Source of the DNA: an uncultured Alistipes sp.
GTDB taxonomy: Bacteria; Bacteroidota; Bacteroidia; Bacteroidales; Rikenellaceae
NCBI GenBank assembly: GCA_900539755.1
Contig: UQDC01000017.1
Coordinates: 1 to 47,584 of the forward strand
Direction: 5' to 3'
Length of the DNA: 47,584 bases
Shown here piece after piece: positions 23,955-32,345 of the stretch. The notes under the pieces are model-generated. The model saw only the letters and a program-made list of their open reading frames with translations, was not told where the DNA came from and searched no databases. Both the position numbers and the translations under genes were made by a program. How positions within the stretch are numbered: the stretch's first letter is position 1; each line of letters starts with the position of its first letter.

Positions 23955-24695
23955 ATGAAGGAGGTAATCCGGCTGGATAATATCCGGCGAGATTTTCGAG
24001 TAGGTGATGAGATTGTACATGCATTGCGTGGCATCTCGTTCACCATTGGCGAAGGGGAATTTGTGACCATTATGGGAACCTCCGGCTCCGGAAAATCGAC
24101 ACTGCTTAATACGCTGGGTTGTTTGGATACTCCGACAGCGGGTGAATATTATCTTGATGGCATTTCAGTTCGTACGATGGATAAAAACCAGCGTGCAACT
24201 TTGCGAAATCGCAAGATCGGTTTTGTGTTCCAGAATTATAATCTGTTGCCGAAAACTACAGCCATTGAGAATGTGGAGTTGCCATTGATGTACAATTCGT
24301 CTGTGTCGGCCGCTGAACGTTATAGCCGGGCGGTTGAGGCGTTGAAAGCGGTCGGTTTGGGTGACCGCCTGATGCACAAAAGCAACCAGATGTCCGGAGG
24401 TCAGATGCAACGTGTGGCGATTGCCCGTGCACTGGTCAATAATCCTGCTGTTATTTTGGCCGATGAGGCGACCGGTAACCTGGATACCCGAACCAGCTTT
24501 GAAGTGTTGGTGCTTTTCCAACAGTTGCATGCCCAGGGGCGTACCATCATCTTTGTAACGCATAACCCGGAAATAGCTCAGTACAGTAGCCGCAATATTA
24601 CGTTGCGTGATGGCCATGTTACGGGTGATGTATTGAACGAAAATATGCTTTCCGCCGCAGAAACTCTGGCGAAATTGCCTAAATCAGAGGAGTAA
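23955..24695 (+). CDS. MacB-type ABC transporter ATP-binding protein
   Basis: A 246-residue ABC ATPase of the LolD/MacB branch. Walker A is GTSGSGKST at about 44-52, the Q-loop is FVFQNYNLLP, the signature is MSGGQMQRVAIARAL, Walker B is AVILADEATGNLD and the switch histidine follows IFVTHNPE. A GTG at 23952 is in frame, but the ATG at 23955 gives the family N-terminus MKEVIRLDNI. The ATPase and permease are separate genes here, unlike E. coli MacB where they are fused. It starts 2 bases after the adaptor stop. Confidence 0.95.
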   Translation: MKEVIRLDNIRRDFRVGDEIVHALRGISFTIGEGEFVTIMGTSGSGKSTLLNTLGCLDTPTAGEYYLDGISVRTMDKNQRATLRNRKIGFVFQNYNLLPKTTAIENVELPLMYNSSVSAAERYSRAVEALKAVGLGDRLMHKSNQMSGGQMQRVAIARALVNNPAVILADEATGNLDTRTSFEVLVLFQQLHAQGRTIIFVTHNPEIAQYSSRNITLRDGHVTGDVLNENMLSAAETLAKLPKSEE

Positions 24696-24698
24696 ACC

Positions 24699-25919
24699 AT
24701 GAATTTTGCCAATCTTTTTAAAATAGCGCTCAAGGCATTGAGTAATAACAAACTCCGTGGTTTTTTGACCATGTTGGGTATCATTATCGGCGTAGCGTCT
24801 GTGATCACGATGTTGGCGATCGGACAGGGTTCCAAACGCAGTATCCAAGCCGAAATCAGTCAGATGGGATCGAATATGATTATGATTCATCCCGGAGGCG
24901 ATATGCGTGGAGGTGTGCGTCAGAGTTCAGACGATATGGAGTCGTTGAAACTCGAGGACTTGCAGGATATTCAGGAACAGACCCGATATATCAGTTATGT
25001 CTCGCCGATGGTGAACAGTTCGGGACAGGTGGTTCTCGGAGCTAACAATACTCCGACTACTATTTATGGGGTGAATCAGGACTATCTGAATATTCGCCGC
25101 TATGAGTTGGAAGATGGGGACTTCTTCTCCGAACACGATATTAAAACAGCCGCCAAGGTGTGTGTGGTGGGTAAGACCGTAGTGGATGAACTTTTCCCTA
25201 ATGGTGAAAATCCGGTAGGTAAAGTGATCCGTTTCGGAACCATTCCGCTCCGTATTGTCGGGGTGCTGGTGAGCAAAGGTTACAACAGTATGGGTATGGA
25301 TCAGGACGACCTGATTTTGGCTCCCTATACGACTGTTCAGAAACGTATTCTGGCTATCACGCATCTTCAGATGATTGTATGTTCGGCCTTGAGTGAGTCC
25401 TATACCGATCAGGCAATAGATGAACTGACTGAAATTTTGCGAACTAACCATAAACTGAAGGCAACGGATGAGGATGATTTTGATATCCGTTCACAGCAGG
25501 AACTCTCATCCATGTTGACTTCGACTACCGACATGATGACGATGCTGTTGGCTGCGGTGGCCGGGATCTCGTTGTTGGTAGGCGGTATCGGGATTATGAA
25601 CATCATGTATGTTTCGGTGACGGAGCGTACACGCGAAATTGGTTTGCGTATGAGTATCGGTGCCAAAGGCCGGGATATTTTAGCTCAGTTTTTGATCGAG
25701 TCTATCCTGATTAGTGTTACAGGCGGTTTGATCGGTGTCATCTTGGGTGTCGGGGCTGCTGTGGTGGTTAAAGTTGTCGCCTCTTTCCCGATTTATATTC
25801 AGCCTTGGAGTGTACTGTTGTCGTTTGCTGTCTGTACGTTAACGGGAGTCTTCTTTGGTTGGTATCCGGCCCAGAAAGCAGCGATGCTGGATCCGATCGA
25901 GGCAATCCGATATGAATAG
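24699..25919 (+). CDS. MacB-type ABC transporter permease
   Basis: A 406-residue FtsX-like permease with one N-terminal membrane helix (about 21-41), a large periplasmic domain (about 45-285) of the MacB core type and three C-terminal helices. The MLGIIIGVASVITMLAIGQG start, the GGIGIMNIMYVSVTERTREI segment and GWYPAQKAAMLDPIEAIRYE end are typical. With the ATPase, adaptor and TolC it forms a tripartite exporter of the type that pumps macrolides, toxins or lipoprotein-like substrates. The substrate cannot be told. The gene starts 3 bases after the ATPase stop and is the last of the operon, closed by the terminator at 26030-26062. Confidence 0.93.
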   Translation: MNFANLFKIALKALSNNKLRGFLTMLGIIIGVASVITMLAIGQGSKRSIQAEISQMGSNMIMIHPGGDMRGGVRQSSDDMESLKLEDLQDIQEQTRYISYVSPMVNSSGQVVLGANNTPTTIYGVNQDYLNIRRYELEDGDFFSEHDIKTAAKVCVVGKTVVDELFPNGENPVGKVIRFGTIPLRIVGVLVSKGYNSMGMDQDDLILAPYTTVQKRILAITHLQMIVCSALSESYTDQAIDELTEILRTNHKLKATDEDDFDIRSQQELSSMLTSTTDMMTMLLAAVAGISLLVGGIGIMNIMYVSVTERTREIGLRMSIGAKGRDILAQFLIESILISVTGGLIGVILGVGAAVVVKVVASFPIYIQPWSVLLSFAVCTLTGVFFGWYPAQKAAMLDPIEAIRYE

Positions 25920-26029
25920 TTTGATCAGTCGTTTTTATTAATAGTTTACATTTACATACCGAAATGATATTCGGTTTGGTAATGGAGTCATCCAGTTGCC
26001 AAATCGCGATAAAGAGGATCATCTGATGT

Positions 26030-26066
26030 AAAACGGCCGAGGTCTTATTCCTCGGCCGTTTTATTT
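26030..26066. terminator. Bidirectional intrinsic terminator
   Basis: AAAACGGCCGAGG (26030-26042) pairs with CCTCGGCCGTTTT (26050-26062) over 13 bp with a 7-base loop and is followed by ATTTTTAT. It serves the MacB permease operon on the plus strand and is well placed to end the recX transcript on the minus strand. Confidence 0.94.
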
Positions 26067-26166
26067 TTATGAGATGTTGATGTGTAACGGTGGCAAATGA
26101 TATTCGCAAATTAGTAGCAGACAGGCGTAAGTTCAATAACATTCATTGGAATGATTTTACTGAAAT

Positions 26167-27126
26167 TTATTCGTCGTCTGATATGCCATTCTCGCGTGTG
26201 AGCTGGTCGATCAGATCGTTGGCATCACTAAAATCGAAGCCAAGCCCCACTCCGTAGCGGAGCAACTTGTTTTTGAGATCGTATGTGTTTTTGGCTTTTA
26301 TTGTGCGCATCTTGCGACGTAGCTGCTCTTCGAGTTTACCCGTCATGTCGTGCTCTTCGAGTTGGGAGAGTGCTGCGTTGATTGTCTCTTCGTCAATCTG
26401 TTTGTTGCGAAGTCCTGCCCGGATCTTATATTCTCCCCATCGACTCAATGATGCCTTCTCACGTACATAAGCAGTTGCATATCGGCTGTCATCGATAAAT
26501 TTTAGTGATGTCAGCTGGTCGATAATGCTTTGATGGGCTTCGGCCGGAATTTGCCAACGATACAAAGCCTTCCGGGCATCTGCAGTACATGTCTCACTTT
26601 TGGCACATCGGTTCATCAACAGCTGTAGGGCCTGTTCTGGAGTTTTGTTAGATCGGGTACTCCGAGAGTATCGATTGGATGTGGTACGTGGACGTATCTG
26701 TTCCTCTTCGCATGGGGCTATTTCTGTGATGGAGTAGGGAGCGGAAGTGTGACTATTGCGTGACGACTTGGAGGATTGGTCGGATGCAGTGGATGGCAAA
26801 ATGTTTGTAGATCCGGCTTGGTCATAATGAGAGGCCAATTTTGTCGATCGACCTCTCTGACGCAAAAAGGCAGCCTGGGCCGTAGTCGTTGTTGTTGCAG
26901 CTGGTGTATCAGTCTCTATTGTCTTTGGAGCGTCAGGCTTGAAGGGCTCACTGAATGGATCGGTTGTTCTGAGATCTTCGTTAAATGACTCAGAAGGTTT
27001 GGCATTCGATTCAGTCGATGCAGGTACTGTATCGGTGGATAGGGTCGTTGTCGTTGCTAACCCATGTGTTGCGGCGGGAGCGTCAAATTCGCTTTTTTGA
27101 CCGGGTGCCAGAATTATCTTAACCAT
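26167..27126 (-). CDS. recX: RecX family regulatory protein with long N-terminal extension
   Basis: A 319-residue protein. The C-terminal 160 residues are RecX: NKTPEQALQLLMNRCAKSE, LTSLKFIDDSRYATAYVREK, SRWGEYKIRAGLRNKQIDEE and KAKNTYDLKNKLLRYGVGLG. RecX inhibits or modulates RecA. Residues 1-about 160 are Thr/Ser/Pro/Ala-rich, low-complexity and probably disordered, roughly doubling the usual length. The start ATG at 27126 overlaps the end of prmC by 13 bases, so the two are translationally coupled. A later start that skips the extension is possible but no good ATG sits at the RecX core start. Confidence 0.87.
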   Translation of the reverse strand: MVKIILAPGQKSEFDAPAATHGLATTTTLSTDTVPASTESNAKPSESFNEDLRTTDPFSEPFKPDAPKTIETDTPAATTTTTAQAAFLRQRGRSTKLASHYDQAGSTNILPSTASDQSSKSSRNSHTSAPYSITEIAPCEEEQIRPRTTSNRYSRSTRSNKTPEQALQLLMNRCAKSETCTADARKALYRWQIPAEAHQSIIDQLTSLKFIDDSRYATAYVREKASLSRWGEYKIRAGLRNKQIDEETINAALSQLEEHDMTGKLEEQLRRKMRTIKAKNTYDLKNKLLRYGVGLGFDFSDANDLIDQLTRENGISDDE

Positions 27127-28010
27127 GTGCGTACCATCCTCTCTTTTTCAAAAATATCGCGTCGTACTTTAGTGCCAACATAACCCTCCTGTTGCAGCAT
27201 CCGGGCAGTCTCTGTTCCGAACTGCTCATTGATTTCAAAATAGAGTGCACCTCCCTGTTTTAGCAAGTGTCGGCCATGTCGTGCAATTGCCCGGTAGAAT
27301 TTTAACGGGTCTTCGTCCGAGACAAATAGAGCCATCTCCGGCTCATATTCCAAAACGTTGGCTTGCATCTGAGTGCGTTCCGATTCGGTTACGTAGGGCG
27401 GGTTGCTGACAATCAGATCAAAGCTCTGGGACGCGAGAACTTCAGGAAGCGTATCAGACAATATGTCGTGTTGAATAAAGGTGATTTCAGTGTGATTCAT
27501 GCGGGCGTTTTCAGCCGCCATCCGGAGTGCTTGTTCCGATAGGTCGATCGCTACCACCTCAGCATTATCCAATAGAGCTGCCAAAGACACTGCAATACAG
27601 CCGCTACCGGTTCCAATATCCAAAATACGCAAAGGTTCTTGAGAGCCCGAATGGCGATGTGTAGCCTCTTTAATGGCGTCAGCCTCCGATGCAATCCATT
27701 CGACCAACTCTTCTGTTTCTGGGCGGGGAATCAGTACACCCTCTTGTACTTTGAAACGTAGATTGCCAAATTCTGTGTATCCGACGATATATTGAACCGG
27801 ACGTCCGGCATTTACCTCTTGGACAACACGTTCGATTTTGGAATCGAGACCTTCGGGACAGGGTGCGTTAGGTTCAATAATGACATCGGTAAAGCGCATG
27901 GCGAAGAGCTCTTCGCATAGCAATGCGGTGACGGCGCGTGCTTCGTGCCCTTCATAGCGGGATACGGCGGCTGTATGGATCATATCCCAAAGTTCGCGAC
28001 GTGTTGGCAT
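27114..28010 (-). CDS. prmC: Release factor glutamine methyltransferase
   Basis: A 298-residue SAM-dependent enzyme that methylates the GGQ glutamine of RF1 and RF2. An N-terminal helical domain precedes PVQYIVGYTEFGNLRF, the RPETE motif (96-100), the SAM-binding LDIGTGSGCIA (130-140), the acidic residue of VAIDLSEQAL and the catalytic NPPYV motif (203-207). Length and motif order are standard. It overlaps recX by 13 bases. Minus-strand TATTTTTG (rc of 28037-28044) is a plausible -7 box 27 bases before the start. Confidence 0.95.
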   Translation of the reverse strand: MPTRRELWDMIHTAAVSRYEGHEARAVTALLCEELFAMRFTDVIIEPNAPCPEGLDSKIERVVQEVNAGRPVQYIVGYTEFGNLRFKVQEGVLIPRPETEELVEWIASEADAIKEATHRHSGSQEPLRILDIGTGSGCIAVSLAALLDNAEVVAIDLSEQALRMAAENARMNHTEITFIQHDILSDTLPEVLASQSFDLIVSNPPYVTESERTQMQANVLEYEPEMALFVSDEDPLKFYRAIARHGRHLLKQGGALYFEINEQFGTETARMLQQEGYVGTKVRRDIFEKERMVRTWLR

Positions 28011-28644
28011 GGCGAGTGGTATTAATTTCTATTATACAAAAATAAACTTTTTCTCTTAAGATAGATCTGTCGGAAAAAGTGTTGTCGCGCAGTGTAATCA
28101 GATTGTGGAAGGCGATCTGTTTGAATTTGGTAAAGATATAAGGACTGAAATTACTTTTAGGGACTCGAAGTATTGGTCAGTTGAATGCGGCAGTTTGTGT
28201 GTAAAAAAACATGTTTGAGATATTGGCGAGCGTATTCCTCTTAAAGTTAAAGTGTCAATAGTTATGTCGTCATAGCTAAGATGCGAGCGGCAGAAAACGG
28301 CCGAATGTGCGGAGTTTTATGAAGTTTACGCTCTTAAATGTTTTAGATGATGAAAACTGTCTATTGTCTTATAAAATTGTTCTATATCATAAATGCGGCG
28401 CTATAATCGAAATACTCTGATAAGCTAAGCTATGAAGTTGCAGCGCCGCATTGGAATACGGAAGTAGAAGTTGCGTTGGACGCTGAGAAAATGATTTTAT
28501 GTAATGTACGCCATGAATTAGAGATGTTATGTCTCTGGCGTGATCTGGTGCGTAATGAAATGGAGTTCTTTCGGGTGGATTGGTCCTAAACGATTATTCC
28601 CGCTATACATGGATAGTCGTTATGGAGATTGTCGCTCATGTGGA
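28011..28644. other. Non-coding region upstream of prmC, part 1
   Basis: No gene is supported. The prmC -7 box candidate is at 28037-28044, and a large inverted repeat is at 28392-28452. Most of the remainder is unremarkable. Confidence 0.45.
28392..28452. repeat. 11-bp inverted repeat, 39-bp loop, GC-rich arms
   Basis: AATGCGGCGCT (28392-28402) and AGCGCCGCATT (28442-28452) are perfect complements in otherwise AT-rich DNA. The loop itself holds the short palindrome AGCTAAGCT. No T run follows, so it is not an ordinary terminator; it could be a structured RNA, a protein-binding site or the ends of a very small dead insertion. Confidence 0.6.
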
Positions 28645-28771
28645 ATAAAAAATGGGGCGTCGCAGTCATTGACTACAACGCCCCTTCCTACAAACACTAC
28701 TACCCACCTTTCCGGTTCATGATGGCTTGGGATAAGACATCCTTTCAAGCCTGCTCCGGTACCTATGAATA
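28645..28771 (-). ncRNA. Candidate small RNA (about 125 nt), family unknown
   Basis: A consensus promoter (28777-28807) points into a segment with a nested hairpin: GGCTTG pairs with CAAGCC and, inside, GGAT pairs with ATCC. CCGG repeats on each side (28756-28759 and 28711-28714) can pair to close the structure. The segment ends in an intrinsic terminator (28647-28684). It is a complete stand-alone unit, with a separate terminator between it and pfkA upstream. It has no protein-coding frame longer than 7-8 codons. I do not recognise an SRP, 6S, tmRNA, RNase P or known riboswitch signature. The start near 28771 is inferred from the promoter. Confidence 0.55.
28647..28684 (-). terminator. Terminator of the candidate small RNA
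   Basis: On the minus strand GGGGCGT (28684-28678) pairs with ACGCCCC (28660-28654), with further pairing inside the loop, and six T residues follow (complement of 28647-28652). Confidence 0.85.
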
Positions 28772-28776
28772 GGCAA

Positions 28777-28807
28777 CAAATTTAGGAAGAATTTGTTCGC
28801 AAATCAA
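28777..28807 (-). promoter_or_regulatory. Promoter of the candidate small RNA
   Basis: On the minus strand TTG (complement of 28805-28807) and TAAATTTG (complement of 28777-28784) are 20 bases apart, an exact match to the TTG-N20-TAnnTTTG pattern seen at the TolC operon. No protein gene follows in this direction within 600 bases. Confidence 0.75.
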
Positions 28808-28882
28808 TTGTAGAATGCACTCTAAGGCCGATTTGACGATGAACTGGCCGATTCACTCGATCGAAAGCAGAATCCTATCGAC

Positions 28883-28910
28883 AAAAAAAGCGACCTGAAA
28901 AAGGTCGCTC
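28883..28910 (-). terminator. Intrinsic terminator of pfkA
   Basis: On the minus strand GAGCGACC pairs with GGTCGCTT around TTTTTCA, and seven T residues follow (stem arms 28889-28896 and 28902-28909). It is 29 bases after the pfkA stop. Confidence 0.92.
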
Positions 28911-28938
28911 AATGATCATTAGTATTGTCTGAGGAAAA

Positions 28939-29919
28939 TTAGATCGAAAGAATCTTAATCGTATTGAGCAGATCGCGATTGATCGGCTTCTGATTCTTAA
29001 TTGCTTTGCTGAATGGAATGTAAACCAGTTCGTCATTTTGGATGCCGACCATGATGTTACGTTGCCCCTCGAGCAGTGCGTTGATTGCGGCTTCACCCAT
29101 TCGGCTGGCCAGGATACGGTCACTTGCCGTAGGCGAACCACCACGCTGAATGTGTCCCAAAATGGTTACACGAACATCGTATTGCGGGAACTCATTCTTG
29201 ACACGTTCTGCCAAACCAGTAGCACCACCGGTCAATTCACTCTCTGCAACCAGAACGATACTACTGTTTTTCGATTTGCGGAAACCATTGCCGATCAATT
29301 CACTCAACTGGTCAACCTCTGTTGCGATCTCTGGGATGATGGCTGCTTCCGCACCTGATGCGATGGCCCCATTCAAAGCCAAAAAGCCTGCCTCACGGCC
29401 CATCACCTCAATGAAAAACAGACGCTCGTGTGAAGTTGCCGTATCGCGGATCTTGTCGACCGCCTCCATGATGGTATTCAAAGCCGTATCGTAACCGATT
29501 GTCGTATCTGTGCCGAACAGATCATTGTCGATCGTACCGGGTAGACCTACAATCGGGAAATTGTATTCTGAAGCAAAAACACGTGCACCGGTTAATGAAC
29601 CGTCACCTCCGATAACGACCAAAGCATCGATACCATGAGCCTGCATGTTTTCGTATGCGAGCTTACGACCTTCCGGTGTTTTGAATTCCATGCAACGGGC
29701 TGTTTTCAGAATGGTTCCCCCTTGCTGAATGATGTTGCTGACATTTTGGGTTTTAAAAGGTAGGATCTCGTTGGTGATCAGACCACGATAACCTCTCATG
29801 ATACCTTTGACTTCAAAACCGTTGTAAATAGCGGTACGGGTGACCGCACGAATGGCAGCGTTCATGCCCGGAGCATCGCCGCCCGAAGTCAAAATACCAA
29901 CACATTTAATTTCAGGCAT
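28939..29919 (-). CDS. pfkA: ATP-dependent 6-phosphofructokinase
   Basis: A 326-residue enzyme that phosphorylates fructose 6-phosphate, the committed step of glycolysis. GGDAPGMN (13-20), the GGDGSL motif (104-109) and the catalytic PGTIDND loop (127-133) are intact, and the MGREAG and ILGHIQRGG segments follow. The first Gly of GGDGS marks the ATP rather than the pyrophosphate-using type. Length is standard. A clean promoter precedes it and a terminator follows, so it is a single-gene unit. Another phosphofructokinase may exist elsewhere in the genome. Confidence 0.96.
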   Translation of the reverse strand: MPEIKCVGILTSGGDAPGMNAAIRAVTRTAIYNGFEVKGIMRGYRGLITNEILPFKTQNVSNIIQQGGTILKTARCMEFKTPEGRKLAYENMQAHGIDALVVIGGDGSLTGARVFASEYNFPIVGLPGTIDNDLFGTDTTIGYDTALNTIMEAVDKIRDTATSHERLFFIEVMGREAGFLALNGAIASGAEAAIIPEIATEVDQLSELIGNGFRKSKNSSIVLVAESELTGGATGLAERVKNEFPQYDVRVTILGHIQRGGSPTASDRILASRMGEAAINALLEGQRNIMVGIQNDELVYIPFSKAIKNQKPINRDLLNTIKILSI

Positions 29920-29945
29920 AATACTTCTATGTTTGTTTTATGCCG

Positions 29946-29977
29946 CAAAGGTAGCAATATTTGGGCATACGAAACAG
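29946..29977 (-). promoter_or_regulatory. Promoter of pfkA
   Basis: On the minus strand TACCTTTG (complement of 29946-29953) is an ideal -7 box, and a TTTC element (complement of about 29971-29976) lies near the -33 position. The -7 box is 26 bases before the start codon. Confidence 0.75.
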
Positions 29978-30112
29978 GTAACCTCTCTGATATTTTAATA
30001 TTTTTTAATATAAAGTGCGGTTTGTGTTGGCTCAAAGGATGATATAAAATCGTTTAGGAAATTTTTACAAAAAATGCAGTGAGCTCGTAAGTTGCAGACA
30101 GATGTTGAATGG

Positions 30113-30163
30113 AATATGCAATAGTTGTGCCACAGGATTATGGCGTTTTCGTTATTGCATATT
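30113..30163. repeat. 11-bp inverted repeat between pspC and pfkA
   Basis: AATATGCAATA (30113-30123) and TATTGCATATT (30153-30163) are perfect complements 29 bases apart. It could be a transcript end for the pspC unit or a regulatory site. The half-site TATTGCA also flanks the promoter at 36156-36196. Confidence 0.5.
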
Positions 30164-30192
30164 GAACAATAGTAAGTTGAATTATTCTCTTG

Positions 30193-31530
30193 TTACTCTT
30201 TCAAAAAATATTCTGTGCGGATCGTGTCTGTAACAATGGAGTCATTGACCTTGATCTGTTCGACCTGGATGATTGGCTGATTAGATTGAATTGGTATTTG
30301 TGGGTCTGATTCAGCCTCTGAAGATTCGTTTTGGATGTCGTCGATGATCAGTTCGAGCAACCCTTGATGATACGAATCTTTATAACTGTTGACCTGCGCA
30401 CGAATAAAAAATATGGTTGCAAAGACAACAAGGATCAGCCATATGCCAGTCAGTATCGAAAATGTTTTGCGTTTGGGTGTCGGCCATTTGAAGATGAGTG
30501 CTAATAGCAGATAGCTAATGGCCAGCAATGGAATTGCAATGACAATCGGAACGAACAAAAAGTCTAAAAGTGAGTCCGATTCGATACTGAATAAATTTAT
30601 GGATGCAATGTTTGTGTTGGCGTAACCGGTCAATGAGGCGACTGCAATACAAAGTCCACCGATGAGCAAAGCCCCAGCAATAATCACACCGATAAATTTC
30701 AGGATAAACAGTATGATATTGCCCAATATGCTCAAAAGTTGGTCTGACGTTGACAAAGCAGCGGTAGTACGGTTTGAGGCTGTTTTTTTGTTCGGCAGAT
30801 GCCCTTTTTGTACACTCTTTTGGATGGTTGTAGCGGTGATAGCCTCGCCGCGCATCTCCAGTTTTTGTCTGGGGGTACGCGCCATGGGGATAGCGAACCA
30901 AAGTAGCGGGTAGGCTACGATCGAGATGGCGAACAGGACACCGAAGAATCCAGTCATGGCGCTGATTCCCGGAATGACTGCAACCAGCATGGTCAGAGGT
31001 AGTGGCAACAAGAAACATAAACGAAAGACAATTGGATCGACCCGGAAGAAGGTTCCCAATCCGCTGCACACACCTCCAATTCGAGCATTCTCAGCATTTC
31101 GGTACAGGCGGCGGGGCATGTCGGTCGGGGGCTGATTAAGCCGGCTTTGAGTGTTGGCGGTGTTTTCGCCGGATGTGTTGGATGAAGTGTGACTTTGTGA
31201 ATCGGTTTGTGCTGAAGCATTTTCCTGTTCCGGACAGTTGCTAATATGGCTGTTAGAAGTCGGGATAGTCTCCTCGGGAAAACTGTCGGGCATGCCGAGT
31301 TGTTCCACAATGTGACGAAGCAATTCAATGGGGACCGGCCGATCTGCAGGTTGGCGCTCGAGAATCAGTTCGCAGATGCGCCCTTCAATATCGGCCAGCA
31401 CCTCTGCGCCGTCGGGATTATTTTTATATATAGCAGCGATTTGGGAGAGGTAGTTGTCCAAAAGGAGATACCCTTCATCATCGAGCTGGAAGGCTATGCC
31501 GGCTATGCTGACGTCATGTTTCTGTTTCAT
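30193..31530 (-). CDS. PspC domain-containing membrane protein (445 aa)
   Basis: Residues 1-60 are a Bacteroidota-specific module (SIAGIAFQLDDEGYLLLDNY ... EVLADIEGRICELI) that also begins the 183-residue neighbour. A disordered Ser/Asn/Gln-rich linker (about 80-135) leads to the PspC domain (RRLYRNAENARIGGVCSGLG, FFRVDPIVFRLCFLL) and its membrane helices. Further helices at about 255-300, 320-350 and 355-375 make this longer than usual. PspC proteins monitor envelope stress with PspA or act as membrane-state sensors. It is the last gene of the minus-strand cluster. Confidence 0.85.
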   Translation of the reverse strand: MKQKHDVSIAGIAFQLDDEGYLLLDNYLSQIAAIYKNNPDGAEVLADIEGRICELILERQPADRPVPIELLRHIVEQLGMPDSFPEETIPTSNSHISNCPEQENASAQTDSQSHTSSNTSGENTANTQSRLNQPPTDMPRRLYRNAENARIGGVCSGLGTFFRVDPIVFRLCFLLPLPLTMLVAVIPGISAMTGFFGVLFAISIVAYPLLWFAIPMARTPRQKLEMRGEAITATTIQKSVQKGHLPNKKTASNRTTAALSTSDQLLSILGNIILFILKFIGVIIAGALLIGGLCIAVASLTGYANTNIASINLFSIESDSLLDFLFVPIVIAIPLLAISYLLLALIFKWPTPKRKTFSILTGIWLILVVFATIFFIRAQVNSYKDSYHQGLLELIIDDIQNESSEAESDPQIPIQSNQPIIQVEQIKVNDSIVTDTIRTEYFLKE

Positions 31531-31609
31531 GGTAAAAGTATATTGTGAGTCGGTTTTAGGGTTATCCTAATAAAATATTGGGTTGAAGATCGTTAAAGGA
31601 TCTTCAGTT

Positions 31610-31978
31610 TCAGCGTTTAAATAGTCTGAGCAGTGTTATAACCCCGATCGAGATCAGAATTACGGGGAACACCACGTTGACGATCGAAATTTTGTAATGA
31701 ATTACATCGAATATCAACAGACAAGCCCCTATTGCAGTGGTTATTCCCCCTACATATAGCTGGCGCAAGGCGAGCAGGTAGAGGCCGATCAGGATGATGA
31801 CCATCTGCCAGGAGAAGAGCACGTCAAATGTGTGGTGGGAGATGATGCCGAAAGCGTGTAACAACCAAACTGTCCCGGCAAGTATCAGCAAAACACCGAA
31901 ATAGATCGTACGGGGCCGATAGGTTGAATCTTGCGGATTCTTATTTTCCATATTGGAAGAGCTGTCGTAAAGTTCCAT
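31610..31978 (-). CDS. LiaF/DUF5668-like four-helix membrane protein (122 aa)
   Basis: After a polar N-terminus come four hydrophobic helices (IYFGVLLILAGTVWLLHAFG, VLFSWQMVIILIGLYLLAL, GGITTAIGACLLIFDV and VVFPVILISIGVITLLRLF). This resembles the transmembrane part of LiaF/VraT-type proteins and the DUF5668 domain often found beside PspC. The open frame reaches a TTG at 32002, but the ATG at 31978 is preferred. It lies 79 bases upstream of the 445-residue PspC gene on the same strand and belongs to the same cluster. Confidence 0.75.
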   Translation of the reverse strand: MELYDSSSNMENKNPQDSTYRPRTIYFGVLLILAGTVWLLHAFGIISHHTFDVLFSWQMVIILIGLYLLALRQLYVGGITTAIGACLLIFDVIHYKISIVNVVFPVILISIGVITLLRLFKR

Positions 31979-32345
31979 GGTTGTGTTGTTTGATCGGTTC
32001 AATGTTGTGTTAATTGTACGGTTCTTTTTTTACAGGAGACGTCGGAGTTGTACCCGATTGACGATTCGAATATGGCATGTTGAATCCAGTTTGCGCCGAT
32101 GTTAGTGATTGGATAGTCTGTTTGAATTTATCCAATCTGAATGGCCGGCAATGTGGTTCAGTTGCACACATTTAGTCATACTGCTGTTATCCTGGTTTCA
32201 AAATAGATTCACCCTTTGCTGGACATGTTATAGCTGCCGGTCGTACGAGGTGACTTTCTCCAATGCTCTGTTGGCTAGTCCCATCTTGAAACTGACTGGA
32301 TTCGCCTTGGTGAATTTGTTGTGGCTTCGGGAAAAGCGTAACTGG
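31979..32345. other. Gap inside the psp cluster
   Basis: About 370 bases with no supported gene between the LiaF-like protein and PadR. ATTGGATA (32108-32115) and TATCCAAT (32129-32136) form an 8-bp inverted repeat that could be a regulator site. A second promoter for the downstream genes may lie here, but no consensus was found. Confidence 0.4.

Noticed and set aside
28540..28722. 60-codon plus-strand frame between prmC and pfkA
   Set aside because: The composition is random and it runs across the terminator of the candidate small RNA on the other strand.
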